A program made the position numbers and the translations under genes. A DNA stretch of 64,000 nt from Combretum micranthum. Lineage: Eukaryota; Streptophyta; Magnoliopsida; Myrtales; Combretaceae. The stretch covers positions 372,001 to 436,000 of the forward strand of contig JAMXBD010001109.1 of the NCBI GenBank assembly GCA_024138025.1, written 5' to 3'. The notes beneath the pieces are model-generated. The model saw only the letters and a program-made list of their open reading frames with translations. It was not told the origin of the DNA and ran no database searches. Below are positions 40,967 to 52,365 of the stretch, piece after piece (position 1 is the stretch's first letter; each line of letters begins with the position of its first letter).

Positions 40967-41995
40967 ATGTTCTAGGTTCAAGAATATCCTAGGTCGACAT
41001 ATTTGTTTCAGGTCCTTTCAAAAGTCCTAGGTTGCTATATATTCTACGTTCTCGTAAATATTCCAGGTTGGTCCATTTATTATAGGTATCAGGTCTTCAT
41101 GTGTTTTAGGTTCAAGAATGTCCCATATCGACATATTTGTCCCATGTCCTTTCAAAAGTTCTAGGTTTTCGTACATTTCAGGTCTTCGTAAATGTTCCTA
41201 GTTGGTCCATTTGTTATAGGTATCAGGTCTTCCTATGTAATAGGTTCAAGAATGTCCCAAGTCGACATATTTGTTCCAGGTCCTTTCAAAAGTTCTAGGT
41301 TGCTATATGTTATAGGTCCTCGCAGGTTGGTCCATTTGTTATAGGTATCGAGTCTTTCTATGTTCTAGGTTCAAGAATGTCCTAGGTCGACATATTTGTC
41401 CCGTGTCCTTTCAAAAGTTCTAGGTTTTCGTATGTTATAGGTCATCGTAAATGTTCCTAGTTGGTCCATGTGTTATAAGTATCAGGTCTTCCTATGTTAT
41501 GGGTTCAAGAATGTCCCAGATCGACATATTTGTTTTAAGTCCTTTTGAAAGTTCTAGGTTGTCATATGTTATAGGTCTTCGTCCATTTGCTCTAGGTATT
41601 AAGTCTTCCTATGTTTTAGGTTCAAGAATGTCCCAGGTCGACATATTTGTCCTAGGTCCTTTCAAAAGTTCTAGGTTGTTATATTGTCTAGGTTCTCGTA
41701 AATGTTACAGGCTAGTCTATTTGTTATAGGTATTAGGTCTTGTTATGTTCAAGTTTCCAGAATGTCCCATGTTGACATATTGTCCCAAGTCCTTTCGAAA
41801 GTTCTAGGTTGCCATACGTTCTAAGTCTTTGTAAATATTTCAGGTTGGTCTGTTTGTTCTATCCCGACTCATATGTTATTTGCTTCCGAGTGTTGTAGGT
41901 TGCCCTATGTGATAGGACCTTGTCAATGTTCCAAGTTATTGTATTTGTTCTGTCCGACTCATATGTTATAGGTATTTAAATGTCTCGGGTCCTCT
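40392..41995 (+). repeat. Left tandem array, unit about 120-135 bp, about 10 copies
   Basis: The block GTCCCAAGTCGACATATTTG or close variants recurs near 40454, 40590, 40708, 40994, 41126, 41260, 41388, 41521, 41640 and 41773. Inside each unit the hexamer CTAGGT (or TTAGGT, CCAGGT) reappears about every 20-25 bp, so there is a lower-order period as well. Open frames in the array (for example around 41451-41729) are a by-product of the repeat. Confidence 0.88.
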
Positions 41996-42009
41996 TATAT
42001 GATTGTGAC

Positions 42010-43150
42010 TGCATATATGACTACAAGAGCTGAAGAAGATCCCGCATTTTTCTATCGATACTATATGGAGGAAGAGAAATTGACAAGGTTGTTGTAGATT
42101 GACTCTAAGGGATGAGTGGATTACTAATGCTTTGGAGATGTTGGATTACCAATGCTTTGAAGATGTTATTGCTTTTGACTCCATGTACAAACCAATGTTT
42201 ATAACATGCCATTTGTAGTCATTATTGGGGTCAATCACCACCACCAAACATGCATATTTGGTTTAACACTCTTGACGGAGGAGACAACATACATGTACTA
42301 TTAGGTGCTCCAAAACTTCACTGATGGAATGGGAGGGAAACATCTAGTATCGATTGTAACCGATGGTGCAAGAGCCATGCATGTTGCCATCGCAGATGGT
42401 TGGCCCATTGCAAGACATAGGCTATGCGCATGGCATCTGGAACGTAATTGTTAAACTAACTTGAAGAACATGGGGTTCCTTATGGACTTCCGAGCATGTC
42501 TATATGAGTCAATGTCGATTGAGAAATGTGAGCATAAATGGGCAGATGTGGTTTCCAAGCACGGTTTCCATGGTAATGCATGGATGGAAGTGACATACAT
42601 AAGTCGACATTCTTGAGTCAAGGCTCATCTTCATGGAAGCGCTTTTTTTTTTTTTTTGCGTGTGTAGGGGGAGGTGGGAGGCGATGCGAACTACACAGCA
42701 GTGTGAATCACTTAATGTACTTGTTAAAAGACATATATATATATATATATAAAGGGTTTAGGCTATACAAGTTTGTAGAAAGTTTAAATAAAGCTATCAA
42801 GAGCGTTCGGCACAAAGAGACAACAACTCAATACGAAAGCAGACACAAAAAACCTCAATTGGAGTATGTTTTAAGGAAAATCAAGTGACATGTTGACAAG
42901 GTGTTCACACATGCTTCGCTTAACAAGATTCGTGTCCAAATCCATAAAGAAGGTCTTTAGTATGTCATTGGCAAAATCGGTGGCATTGATTTCAAACAAT
43001 ATTCGGTGCGATAGTATGGAGATGAGACAAAGGTGGAGCATGTGGTCTACAAGACACATGAACCATCCATACAATGCTTGTGATTGGAATTTGAGACGAA
43101 TGGACTCTCCTTTTACCATGCAATTCACATTGCAAAGGTAGAGGAACAAG
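42010..43150 (+). pseudogene. FAR1/MULE-type transposase remnant
   Basis: The translation shows, in order: EDPAFFYRYYMEEE near 42030-42070, DYQCFEDVIAFDSMYKP near 42145-42200, and VTDGARAMHVAIADGWPIAR with HRLCAWHLERN near 42358-42450, the core of the MULE transposase domain. DFRACLYESMS and EHKWADVVSKHGFHGNAW follow near 42490-42590. After a disrupted stretch (poly-T at 42645, (TA)n at 42731), VEHVVYKTHEPSIQCLC near 43035-43085 recalls the approach to the SWIM zinc finger. Several stops and frame changes make it inactive. FAR1-family proteins are domesticated MULE transposases. The surrounding repeats favour a transposon relic over a host FAR1 gene. Confidence 0.8.
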
Positions 43151-43159
43151 TCGAAATAC

Positions 43160-45404
43160 CTTTCAGCCTAATTATGAATAGATAGACTATGGGGAAGAGA
43201 GTTATATAGCCATGAGGGCTCCTCGACCTATTTCAACTTAAATGGGCCTATCCACTCTTGAGCCCAATAACCCATAACCCTTCTAATTGGGCCTAATTCA
43301 AATTATTTAAGTTCATTACTCATTTTCAGGCATTGAAGTGTCTTTTGGGCTCAAATATAACCTATTGAGCCCAAAAGCATGAAAACACACTTAGTAGGTC
43401 TATTGGGCCCAAAAGTGATAAGATTTTACTATTCTTACCTTTAGTTAAGAAATACTTGTTATTATTAAAGAGAAATACATATTTTATATAAATTTTATGT
43501 TATATATATGTACTATATATAATAATACAACCTATAAATCCTATACATATAACATATATCTTAATATATACTTATTTGAGTTAATAAGTGTCATTTGGTT
43601 ATTATATATATTAATTATATACATCATAAGTAGAATGCCCTAAATTTATTTCAGGCAGTTACCGCTATATATAATACCTCATATATTACATGATCGGGCT
43701 TTCTTTTAAAGAATTGTTTATGTTGAACATTACTAGCTAATTTTATATTTTGAAACCGTTTAATTATATTATAAAGGTAACTAGATTTAAGATGGAATGA
43801 CAATCCAAATAAAAACATTTCTAGCTTTTATTCACACAAATGGAAGAATTTTCACTTAAACAAAGCTTTAAAAGCTCATTGTAAAACATTTGGCACCACC
43901 AGGCCTTTAAGAAAGATGCAGATTTTAAAAGATTAAACCCAGTTCTTTCAAAATAAAATAAAACAAATAATCCAACACCGTACTTCACTTTACTCTTCAT
44001 CTCATATATCCATAATTGCCCATACCCAAGCTAGACATCATCATCATCGAATCCATCATCATTATCAACAACTCGTCAACAACAACAACACCATCATCAA
44101 CTATCAACAATACTTGGAAAGAAAACAATAATAACAGGAAGAATGAGCCAAAGCCTTGTATACAGTAACACAATCACACATGGAGTGACACACGAGCTTA
44201 ACTAAATGCAATGCAGCAACTATAATTTATTATCTTTAAATTAAAGTAAACAAATCAACACTGAAGTACTCATATTCCAAAACAATTTTGGGAATCTGGA
44301 GGTCTTGAGTAATAGCAAACAATCAAAGAGTTGATATAGGCAACCCGTATACCTATATTTCATACATAACATTACAAGAACATAACCTCATTAAAGGTTT
44401 ACAGCCATTAGGTAACTCTACTCATCCCAATTCATAATACGGATAGTTCTCATTGTCTGTCAAAGTATTTCTTTTCACTTTGTTTATTGTCATTTATTAC
44501 AATAACATCAACAAAAGCATTCATATAATCTATCATTAATCTATTTCATTTTAGCTTTCTTTCTTTCTTTTTATTTTTCTTTTCTTTTTATGAATATCAC
44601 CAGGGTAAGGATCACGCTTATAATGGGGTCCATTATCCCCATCACTGGCTTTATCACGCCCATGATGAAGGTCGTGATCACCAATACATTCTTGTCACAC
44701 TCATAACAAGGAGATAATACCCTTTGTCATGGTTGTGATTTAGGCTGTTTCCTTTGAAAATTATTGTCAGAGGAGATCATGCCTTTCGTAATGATCGTAG
44801 TCTAGGCCATGATGTTCATTACTTGCCTTATAACACCTGTTATCATGCCTTAACTTTTGATTAGAGGAGATCACGGTCCTTGTCACGTCCATGATCGCCT
44901 TTGATTTTTATTTCTACTTACATCACAGGTCGTGATACGGCCATGATAGACAAGGGGATTATGTCATGTTTTTCCTTTGTCTTTTACACAACTTTTTTAA
45001 CTACTTAAATCAACATACATCAACAACAACAACTTGTTATTAGCTTACTCATGCTCAAACTTAACTTATAAACACCTCTATATACATTTTTACATCATAT
45101 TACCATAAATCATATCATCAAACACTTGGTTTACACATGTATATACATATTCATATTTTGACATATATGCTCACATCTTACCAATTTATCATTTATATTA
45201 CAAGATCCGTAGCTATCTAGTTCTATCTTAATATTTGCATACATAAATAATAATCAAAATAAGAAAAACAACTAAGCTTATCTTTTTAGCAAATTCAAGG
45301 AGGTTGGTCTTCTCTACTAATACTATTTGGGTTGGTTGGAGTAGCTTTTTGAAGCTAATTTCCTACTTCAATCTTGTTTTCCATCTTCAATTTTTCTACT
45401 TCAA
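43160..45404. other. Unassigned segment, possibly LTR-derived
   Basis: No coding was seen. It contains GGGCC/GGCCC-rich text near 43240-43420 (TTGGGCCTAATTC, ATTGGGCCCAAAAG), a CAACAA/CATCAT low-complexity stretch near 44036-44110, and at 44605-44950 several copies of TCACG...CGTGAT blocks. The same kind of CGTGAT/TCACG wording occurs in the solo LTR near 6870-7230, hinting at a minus-strand LTR inserted here. Ends and target duplication were not found. Confidence 0.35.
44605..44950. repeat. Short repeats with TCACG / CGTGAT palindromic blocks
   Basis: Text such as GATCACGCTTATAATGG, TCACGCCCATGATGAAGGTC, GATCACGGTCCTTGTCACG and GGTCGTGATACGGCCATGA recurs at spacings of roughly 60-80 bp. Copies are diverged. 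Function unknown. Confidence 0.55.
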
Positions 45405-47050
45405 CGTGCAAGGACCTATAACACTTAAAAAAAACCTAGGGCAAATGACCTAGAACACTAAAAGGGACCTAGGACGTGTAAAGACCTAAAACATTTAAAA
45501 GTGACTTAGGACATATGTGAGGACCTAAAACATTTGAAAGTACCTTAGGACAAATGACCTAGCATCGAGTGAGCACCTAAAACGAATGGCTTATAACACT
45601 TAGAAGGGACCTAAGACAAATGACTAAGAACACTTAAAAGGGACTTAGGATAAAAATGTATCATTGTGTTTATACATAAAACAAATGGCCTAGAACACTT
45701 AGAAATGATCTAAGACATGTGTAAGGACCTAAAACACTTAGAAATAACCTGAGACAAATGACCTAGAACACTAAAGGACCTAGTACATATGTAAGGACCT
45801 ATAACATTTGAAAGTGACTTAAGATAAAAACTTAGCATCATGTTAGCACCTATAACAAATGGCCTAGAACGCTCAGAAGGGACCTAAGACAAATTACCTA
45901 GAACACTAAAAAAAGAACATGGGACAAATAACCTAGAATAGGAGAAGTGTCCTATGACATGTGTAGGGATTTAGAACACTTAGAAAGAACCTAGGATAAA
46001 TGGTCTATAATACTAAAAAGACCTAGGACATGTGTAAGGACCTAGAACATTTAAAAGTGACACAGAATAAATGACCTAGAACACTAAAAAGGACTAGGAT
46101 ATGTGTAAGAACCCATAACATTTAAAATTAACTTAGGACAAATGACCTAGAACACTAAAAGGGACCTAGGACATGTGGAAGGACCTAAAACATTTAAAAG
46201 TGACCTAAGACAAATGACCTAGAACAATAAAAAGGATTTAGGACATGTGCAAGGACCTATAACATTTAAAAGTAACCTAGGACAAAAACTTAGCATCATG
46301 TCAACACCTAAAACAGATAGCCTACAATACTTAAAAGGACCTAGGACAAATGACCTAGAACACTTAGAAAGAGCATGGGACAAATGACTTAGAACACTAA
46401 AAGGGATTTAGGATGTGTGTAAGAACCTATAACACTTAAAAAGAACCTGAGACAAATGACCTAAAACACTAAAAAGGACTTAGGACATCTGTAAAGACCC
46501 AAAACATTTAAAAGTGACCTAGGACAAATGACCTATAACATTAAAAGGGACTTAGGATGTGTATAAGAACTTAAAACATTTAAAAGTGACCTAAGACAAA
46601 CTTATCGTCATGTTAGTACCAAAACAAATGGCTTATAATTAAGAAAGGACCTAGAACAAATAACCTTGAACACTTAGAAAGAACTTGGGACAACTAGCCT
46701 AGAACACTTAGAAGGGACCTAGGACATGTGTAAGGACCTAGAGCACTTAGAAAGAACCTGGGACAAGTGACCTAGAACACTAACAGGGATCTAGGATATA
46801 TGTGAGGACCTATAACATTTAAAAATGACATAGAATAAATGACCTAAAACACTAAAAGGGACTTAAGACATGTGTAAGGACCTAGAACATATAGAAAAAA
46901 CTTGGGACAAATGACCTAGGACAATAAAAGGGACCTGGGACATGTGTAAGGATCTAAAACAATTAAAAGTAACCTATGACATGGGTAAGGATATAGAACA
47001 TTTAAAGTGACCTAAGACAAATGACCTAGAATACTAAAAGCAACCTAGGA
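45405..47050 (-). repeat. Right tandem array, unit about 70 bp, CTAGGT complement
   Basis: Blocks such as GACAAATGACCTAGAACACT, AAAAGGGACCTAGGACATG and TGTAAGGACCTAAAACATTT alternate throughout, with ACCTAG about every 20-25 bp. Two clean adjacent units lie near 46143-46285. Read on the opposite strand, the text (CATTTGTCCTAGGTC, CTTTTAAATGTTTTAGG) parallels the left array (CATATTTGTCCTAGGTC, CTTTCAAAAGTTCTAGG), so the two arrays are inverted relatives. Confidence 0.88.
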
Positions 47051-47890
47051 CATGTGTATTCACATTTGTTCTTGGTGTATGATGACCTGGAACTTTCGCT
47101 CTTACATGGGATATACATAGCAATCTGGGACCTAATATATGAGACTCATGACCTAGAACAAATAGCAATAGCACATGCTCAAAATGTATTGGGTTCTTTG
47201 TTTTATGCTAGGTGAAGGAATGTCCTCGGTTCTTTTAATATATTCTAGGTTTGCTCTTTTGTTCGAGGTGTATGATGACGTGGAACTTCCACTCTCACCT
47301 TGGACATATGTAGTAACTTGGAACCTGGTGCTTGAGACTTGTGACTTAGAATATATGCGAATACCTAGAACAAACAACACTAGCAGATATTTTGAAATGT
47401 ATCGAGTTCTTTGTTTTGTGTCAAGTGAAGGAATGTCTAGGTTTTATTAATATGTTATAGATATTCGTATTTGTTCTGGGTGTACGACGACTCAGCACTT
47501 CCACTCTTACCTAGGACATATGTAGTGACCTGGGACCTAATACCCGGGACTTGTAGACCTAGAACATATGCAAATACTTAGGACAAACAACAATAACACA
47601 TGTTTGAGATGTACCGGATTCTTTATTTCGTGCTAGGTGAAGGAATGTCCTAGATTCTTTTAATATTTTATAGGTATTCGCATTTGCTCTAGGTATACAA
47701 TAACCTGGAACTTTCATTCTTACTCTTGACACATATAGTAACCTCGGATCTAATACTTAGGACTAGTGACCTAGAACATATGCTAATACTTAGGACAAAC
47801 AGCAGTAACACATGTTCAAATCTACCGGGTTCTTTATTTTATACTAGGTGAATGAATGTTTTAAGTTATTTTAATATGTTCTAGGTTAAC
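47051..47890 (+). repeat. Second right-hand tandem array, unit about 200 bp, four copies
   Basis: A GATGACCTGGAACTTTC-like block recurs at about 47082, 47273, 47485 and 47698. Each is followed by CTTGGACATATGTAGTAAC-like text, an ATACCTAGAACAAAC-like block and GTGAAGGAATGTCCT-like text. It keeps the CTAGGT/ACCTAG theme but has its own longer unit. The open frames at 47153-47450 are repeat by-products. Confidence 0.82.
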
Positions 47891-48068
47891 GGATGTCTTA
47901 TGTTTTCCTATTATGTTCTAGGTTTGAGTATGTCCTAGGTTGCCGAATGTTCTAGCTGTATAATATGTTTTAAGTGTGTTTATTTTGTTCTAGGTCATTT
48001 TTATCGGATGATCGGATCACTACTTGTGCACAAGTTGTTGTACAACAAAAAGTAGCGACTTGACCTAA

Positions 48069-48854
48069 AATTTCCAATACAACATAAGGCCATGTACTTA
48101 ATAACGACAAAACAAAATAAGATAAGATGAGGTGCTTGGTCAGATGGTTCAGGGGCTCGACTCATTGGCCATTGCACCAGGATACACTCGGATTTTATCA
48201 TTCAGCAGCTCACTTGGTGTAGTCTCCATCTGTAGTGATCGGGCGCATGGTCGATGTGCAACAGCTTCAAGGTCGTGTTGGGGTGTTCGATGTGAACTCT
48301 GCTTCAATCGAGCTGTTCGCTATTCTAAGATTTGACAGTAGCTCGGTTTTTACATCAATTCATAGTGGTATGCTATGACATGAAGAAATTGTTCGGCTGT
48401 CAAAGCTCCATGTCTGTTCACACGGATCTGCAATTGCTCGGTGGACAGCATTTGTGACTGAGCAGAGGTGGAGTGAGGTCTATTGCTGTATAGGTCGGTG
48501 GTAGGTCTCATCCAAACAGGTCAAGTCTGTGCTTGGAAGGAGCTCGGATTAATGATCATTCCACGGTATTAACCTTGAACGTGGTCGTTGGCTGCAACTA
48601 CTTGGGCGTTCGAATGCTTGCCGGTGGATGCTGCATGTTTGAGGCTTGTCTGTGCAGCAACTTGGCTGTTCTCTGCTGTTTATTGTTGCACCAGTTTAAT
48701 GTGATGGCTCAGCACTTTATTCTACAACAGCTCATGAGCATGGTACATCTTATGTCTTGGTCAAGTCTAGTCAGCAAATGCAATTCTGCAGCAGCTGCTT
48801 AAATTAAATGCGGAGGAGCTTAGAGGTGCTCCATACAACGATTTGCAGGAGCTG
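48069..48854. other. Unrecognised, GC-richer flank, interrupted by the 14-kb retrotransposon
   Basis: Higher GC than the surroundings, with repeated GCTCGG and CAGCAGCT-type words. No protein family was recognised in any frame. The sequence continues in style after the retrotransposon at 63052-63350 (AACTGCTCAAATGAC, TTGCTCGGCCAC), so the target was one continuous stretch, probably an older mobile element. Confidence 0.5.
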
Positions 48855-48859
48855 AACTT

Positions 48860-49499
48860 TGTAGATGTATTGATCTTGTCATAAAGACCTCTAGCCTAAT
48901 CTTTATCTGGGTTTAATTCTATGGGCTAATGTGACAGGGCTCAAGGAATTAGGTCCAGATCATTGGGATGATCATGGGAGAATTGGCATGGAAGGCTTGG
49001 AGTAGGGCCCGTTGGAATTGGCCTGCCCAATTCCAACCTTTCTCAAATTGGCTCACACACATTACAATGAAGGCCTCAATGGGCCTGGGTCCATAAGGGA
49101 GCCCACATCCATATCCATAATGAGAGGGACTCATCTGCCGTTGGTCGTCTGTCTCATCTGACGGACGACATCGACAGCTAGATTCTCTATAAATACCTTA
49201 GTCCTTACCTCATTTGGATAAGGTGAAATCTTGGACAAACGCCGTCGTGCTGCCGGATTTCCGCCCTGGTGAATCAAACACTTGATTTATCAAGAACATA
49301 CACGAATCCATAGTACTCAGTGAGGTTGATGCTTTTAGCTCCCTCACCTGTCACACGTGTGTTAGAGCCTATTGAGACTGCCTACTCCTCCTCCCTACGA
49401 TTACTCCTGATCATCCTTACGTGTTGTTTCCCTAGATCACGGTAGCGCGATAGTCACGCGGCACGCTCGTGATCGTTGCACCGGATTCATACCCACACA
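48860..49499 (+). repeat. 5' LTR of the Tat retrotransposon
   Basis: 640 bp, starting TGTAGATGTATTGATC and ending TACCCACACA. It pairs with the 3' LTR over its whole length. A TATA box (TATAAATA) lies at 49188-49195, which would place the transcription start about 30 bp later. It is preceded by the target duplication AACTT. Confidence 0.95.
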
Positions 49500-49503
49500 T
49501 TTT

Positions 49504-49521
49504 TGGCGACTCCACTGGGGA
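49504..49521 (+). other. Primer-binding site
   Basis: TGGCGACTCCACTGGGGA lies four bases inside the 5' LTR end and has the TGG start expected for pairing with a tRNA 3' CCA. Which tRNA primes could not be decided by eye. Confidence 0.75.
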
Positions 49522-49543
49522 CAGGGAAATCAATACTTGTGTG

Positions 49544-51553
49544 ATGGCACCTCCAAGAAAAAGACCTACTGATCCCACTGAGGGTGTGACTCAAGAAACT
49601 GATACTAATCTTGAGGTTGCTGAGCATGACATGCCAGCACTCGAAGATGTTAACCAACTTACTGGTGCTCAACCTGACAACGCTGCGATCTTGCGGCTGT
49701 ACAAGAAAATACCGTACAGTCAACCAGTCAATACAAGAGTCTACAAGACAATTTCAACAATTCATGACGATGTTTGCTCAATACCTACCTGGTATAGCCG
49801 CTATTGCTGCCGCGCAACAAGGCGCGACTTTGTCAACCCCTGCTATTGCGCAGCAACGTGCTTCTCAGGCACCTCAAGCGCCTCAAGCTCCTCAAACTTC
49901 ACAAGCTCTTCAAGTACCTCGACCTGTTGATCCTCTTCCTACTCCTGAACATGACACTATTGGAATTAGGGAGCAAGCCCCTCCGTTGGAGCCTATAGTT
50001 ACACAATTGCCTGTACCTCAGGTAGTGAACACAGGAATTCAGCTAGGAGGACCCTCAACCTCCCAGCCTACAGTACATGTTCAACCCGGAGGATCTTCAT
50101 CCTCACAGACTACGCCACAGATTGTCATTGGTGGACCTGCTGCTCAACCAAATACAACTCCACTCCAGACTGTCACTCCAGCTACACCAGTTGAAGTTAC
50201 TACTTCAACTCCTAAAGTTACTTTCGTCACGAAAGAAGATCTAGACATGTACTTGAGGGAAATACAAGCTAAGTCTGATGTGGGAGTATTGGATCTCAAG
50301 CTCCCATACAATCAACGTATTGCTGCTAAGCCATATCCTCAAGACTATGTGAGTCCCAAATTCATGCTATTCAATGGTAAGAAAGGAAGTGCCAAGGAAC
50401 ATTTGTTGAAGTTCATTGAAACGCTAGAGGTTTATGGATTTGATGATGATCTCAAGTTGAAAGAATTTTCTAAGTCCCTTACAGAGAAAGCGTACACATG
50501 GTACGTCAACCTTCCCCTGGATCAGTAGATTCATGGGCAACTATGTGCAAGATGTTCCTAGAGAAGTTCTTCTCCACACAGGAACGAGTGACCTTGACTG
50601 ATATGGGACGGATTCGCCAGAAGCCCAAGGAAGACTTGATGGATTATATTGAGCGTTTCAGGGAACGTTCACTAGACATCCAAGACATATGTGACGAAAG
50701 AGAGCTGGTGAAAATTTGCATCCAAGGCATGTTCACCGAATATGCGGTACATCTGGAAAATCTCTCTTTAGCCTCATTCTCCACTTTGGTTGAGAATGCA
50801 CGAAGGACTAATAATTCTGTCACTTGATAAAGAGGAGGAAATGTGAAGTTTAACAAAAGAGGACCGTCAGTGAATGCAACTCAAAGTGAGGATCTCAAAG
50901 ATGAGAAGAAACGAAGAGTTGAAAAGTCTGGACGTGAGAGAACAAAGGAAGTGCTAACATATCCTTGCTCAATGGGAAAGGTGCACGCTATGCTAGATCA
51001 ATGGTTGAGAGATGGAAATCTCAAACTCCCAAGGGTAGAGCGTTTACCAACTCAGGAGGAGAAGAATGATCCTAAATTTTGTAGGTTCCACAGAATTGTG
51101 GGGCATCCTACTAGGGATTGTTTTACTTTGAAGAGGATTTTCAATGAAAGAGTGCAGAATGGAGAGCTTGTTATCGAAAATAACGACGTTAGGAACAATC
51201 CACTTCCAACCCATAATAATCAGCGTGGTGCCGTTAACGTCGTTATTCATGATCCTGCCACAGTAGAAGCCAATGATGCACCACTTGCCGAGGCAAGTAA
51301 CGCGAAAGGAAAACAACATGAAGTTGAGGAAAATAATTGTGCTCCCATTGCTGCGGCACTTTTGAAAACTTCTAATTTTAGAAATTTCTTTGATCTACTT
51401 GGTTTTGATGAAAAGGCGAAGCTTGCAGCAGCAACTGCACTTGCGCAAATTTCGAGGGACAATATGCCGAGTGTAATGCAGCGCAGCCCGTCAAAAGAAT
51501 GGCTCGAGCGCATGAAAATGCAATCTTGTTCACCGATGCAGATATGTGTGTAG
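49544..51553 (+). pseudogene. Gag of the Tat retrotransposon, frameshifted
   Basis: Capsid-type protein that would package element RNA. It opens at ATG 49544 (MAPPRKRPTDPTEG), shifts frame near 49740-49760, and passes a Gln/Ala/Pro-rich segment (QAPQAPQAPQTSQ) near 49870-49910. The retrotransposon gag core (KGSAKEHLLKFIETLE, near 50385-50430, and KPKEDLMDYIERFRERS, near 50622-50670) is split by a second shift near 50500. An in-frame TGA stands at 50825-50827. Near 51082-51125 is a CRFHRIVGHPTRDC motif, the variant C-H-H-C knuckle common in plant gypsy gag proteins. Three lesions make it non-functional. Confidence 0.88.
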
Positions 51554-52209
51554 ATAGTCCAAATCACAATCGACCATTATATGTGGAGGGCATACTTAAT
51601 GGCTACCCAGTTAAGAGGACATTCATTGACGCTGGTTCTTCTCTCAACATCATGCCTAAGACTACATTGGAAGCTGCTGGTATCGACTATCATCGTTTGG
51701 TGAAGCAACCCATTTCAGTTAATGGCTTTAGTCATACTATAACGAAGACGATCGGAAGAGTTAATGTTGATCTTAAGATTGGGCCTATTCGTGGTATCGT
51801 TACTTTTCATGTGATTGATGCGCCTGTGTCCTATCATCTCTTGATAGGTAGGAAGTGGCTGCACGATCACAATTTAGTACCGTCGACTATGCATCAATGT
51901 ATCAAAGGACATTGGAAAGGGAAGGATATATTTATTCCTGCTACGAAGAATCCTTTTGAGCATGATGAGACATATTTCATTGAGTCTACCTTCTTCAATG
52001 AGTATGCCGATGAAGGTGAGACAGCTATTGCTAGAGCTTCAGGTGTGCCATTACCCACTTGGGAAAAAGTTCAAGAGGGCCAACAAAAGAAAAGAAAGAT
52101 GCGTGGTTGTCGAGGCGGTAAAAAGAAGAACAAGCAGGTTGATGCTGTTGAAAGTTATCAGAGAAGATGGGCGGAGAGTATATCTCTTATGACGGTTTCC
52201 GGGGTCTAA
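51499..52209 (+). pseudogene. Retropepsin region of pol, Tat retrotransposon
   Basis: Aspartic protease that would process Gag-Pol. It is open for 236 codons, in a different frame from the end of gag and overlapping it by 55 bp. The active-site stretch reads FIDAGSSLNIMP (Asp codon at 51628-51630), with Ala where most family members have Thr. The second conserved block YHLLIGRKWLHDHN lies near 51832-51873. After TAA at 52207 the expected linker continues in another frame (EIQPAPQQMQDQ). The overlap could be a frameshift mutation or a real Gag-Pol junction. Confidence 0.8.
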
Positions 52210-52365
52210 GGAAGTTTGTTCTTCCTCAGACCCTGTACCAATTCAAGAAATTCAGCCCGCTCCTCAACAAATGCAAGATCAAATAAAGCCACAAAATGAA
52301 GAAATTGAGGAATTGGATCTAGCGCGACCAGGAGAGTCGCCGCGGCCAATTTTTGTCAGCAAGGT

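Larger units (their letters stand above)
40248..48068. mobile_element. Putative giant Mutator-like element with repeat-array inverted ends
   Basis: FAR1/MULE-like transposase remnants (42010-43150) sit between arrays of short repeats. The left array is built on CTAGGT and the right on ACCTAG, the complement, so the flanks are inverted relative to each other. The outer edges share short inverted blocks: TTAGGTCAAGTC at 40248-40259 with its complement at 48057-48068, and ACTTGTGTACAAGT at 40271-40284 with its complement-like partner at 48022-48035. No 9-bp target duplication was identified, so the ends are provisional. A 2.2-kb unrelated segment (43160-45404) interrupts the right half. The alternative is two independent arrays beside an old transposase relic. 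Confidence 0.5.

Noticed and set aside
41451..41729. Repetitive open frame with MSQIDIFVL/MSQVDIFVL repeats
   Set aside because: The protein-level repeat merely reflects the 120-135-bp DNA repeat of the left array, and neighbouring units are not open.
40392..41995. CRISPR-like regular array
   Set aside because: Units diverge gradually and lack unique spacers between identical repeats. The context is a plant nuclear genome with a transposon.
42580..42888. Open frame through the poly-T and (TA)n stretch inside the transposase remnant
   Set aside because: It crosses low-complexity inserts and does not match the MULE domain on either side in frame.
51499..51553. Programmed frameshift between gag and protease
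   Set aside because: The 55-bp overlap is suggestive, but gag and RT carry several other clear frame lesions, so a mutation is the simpler reading.
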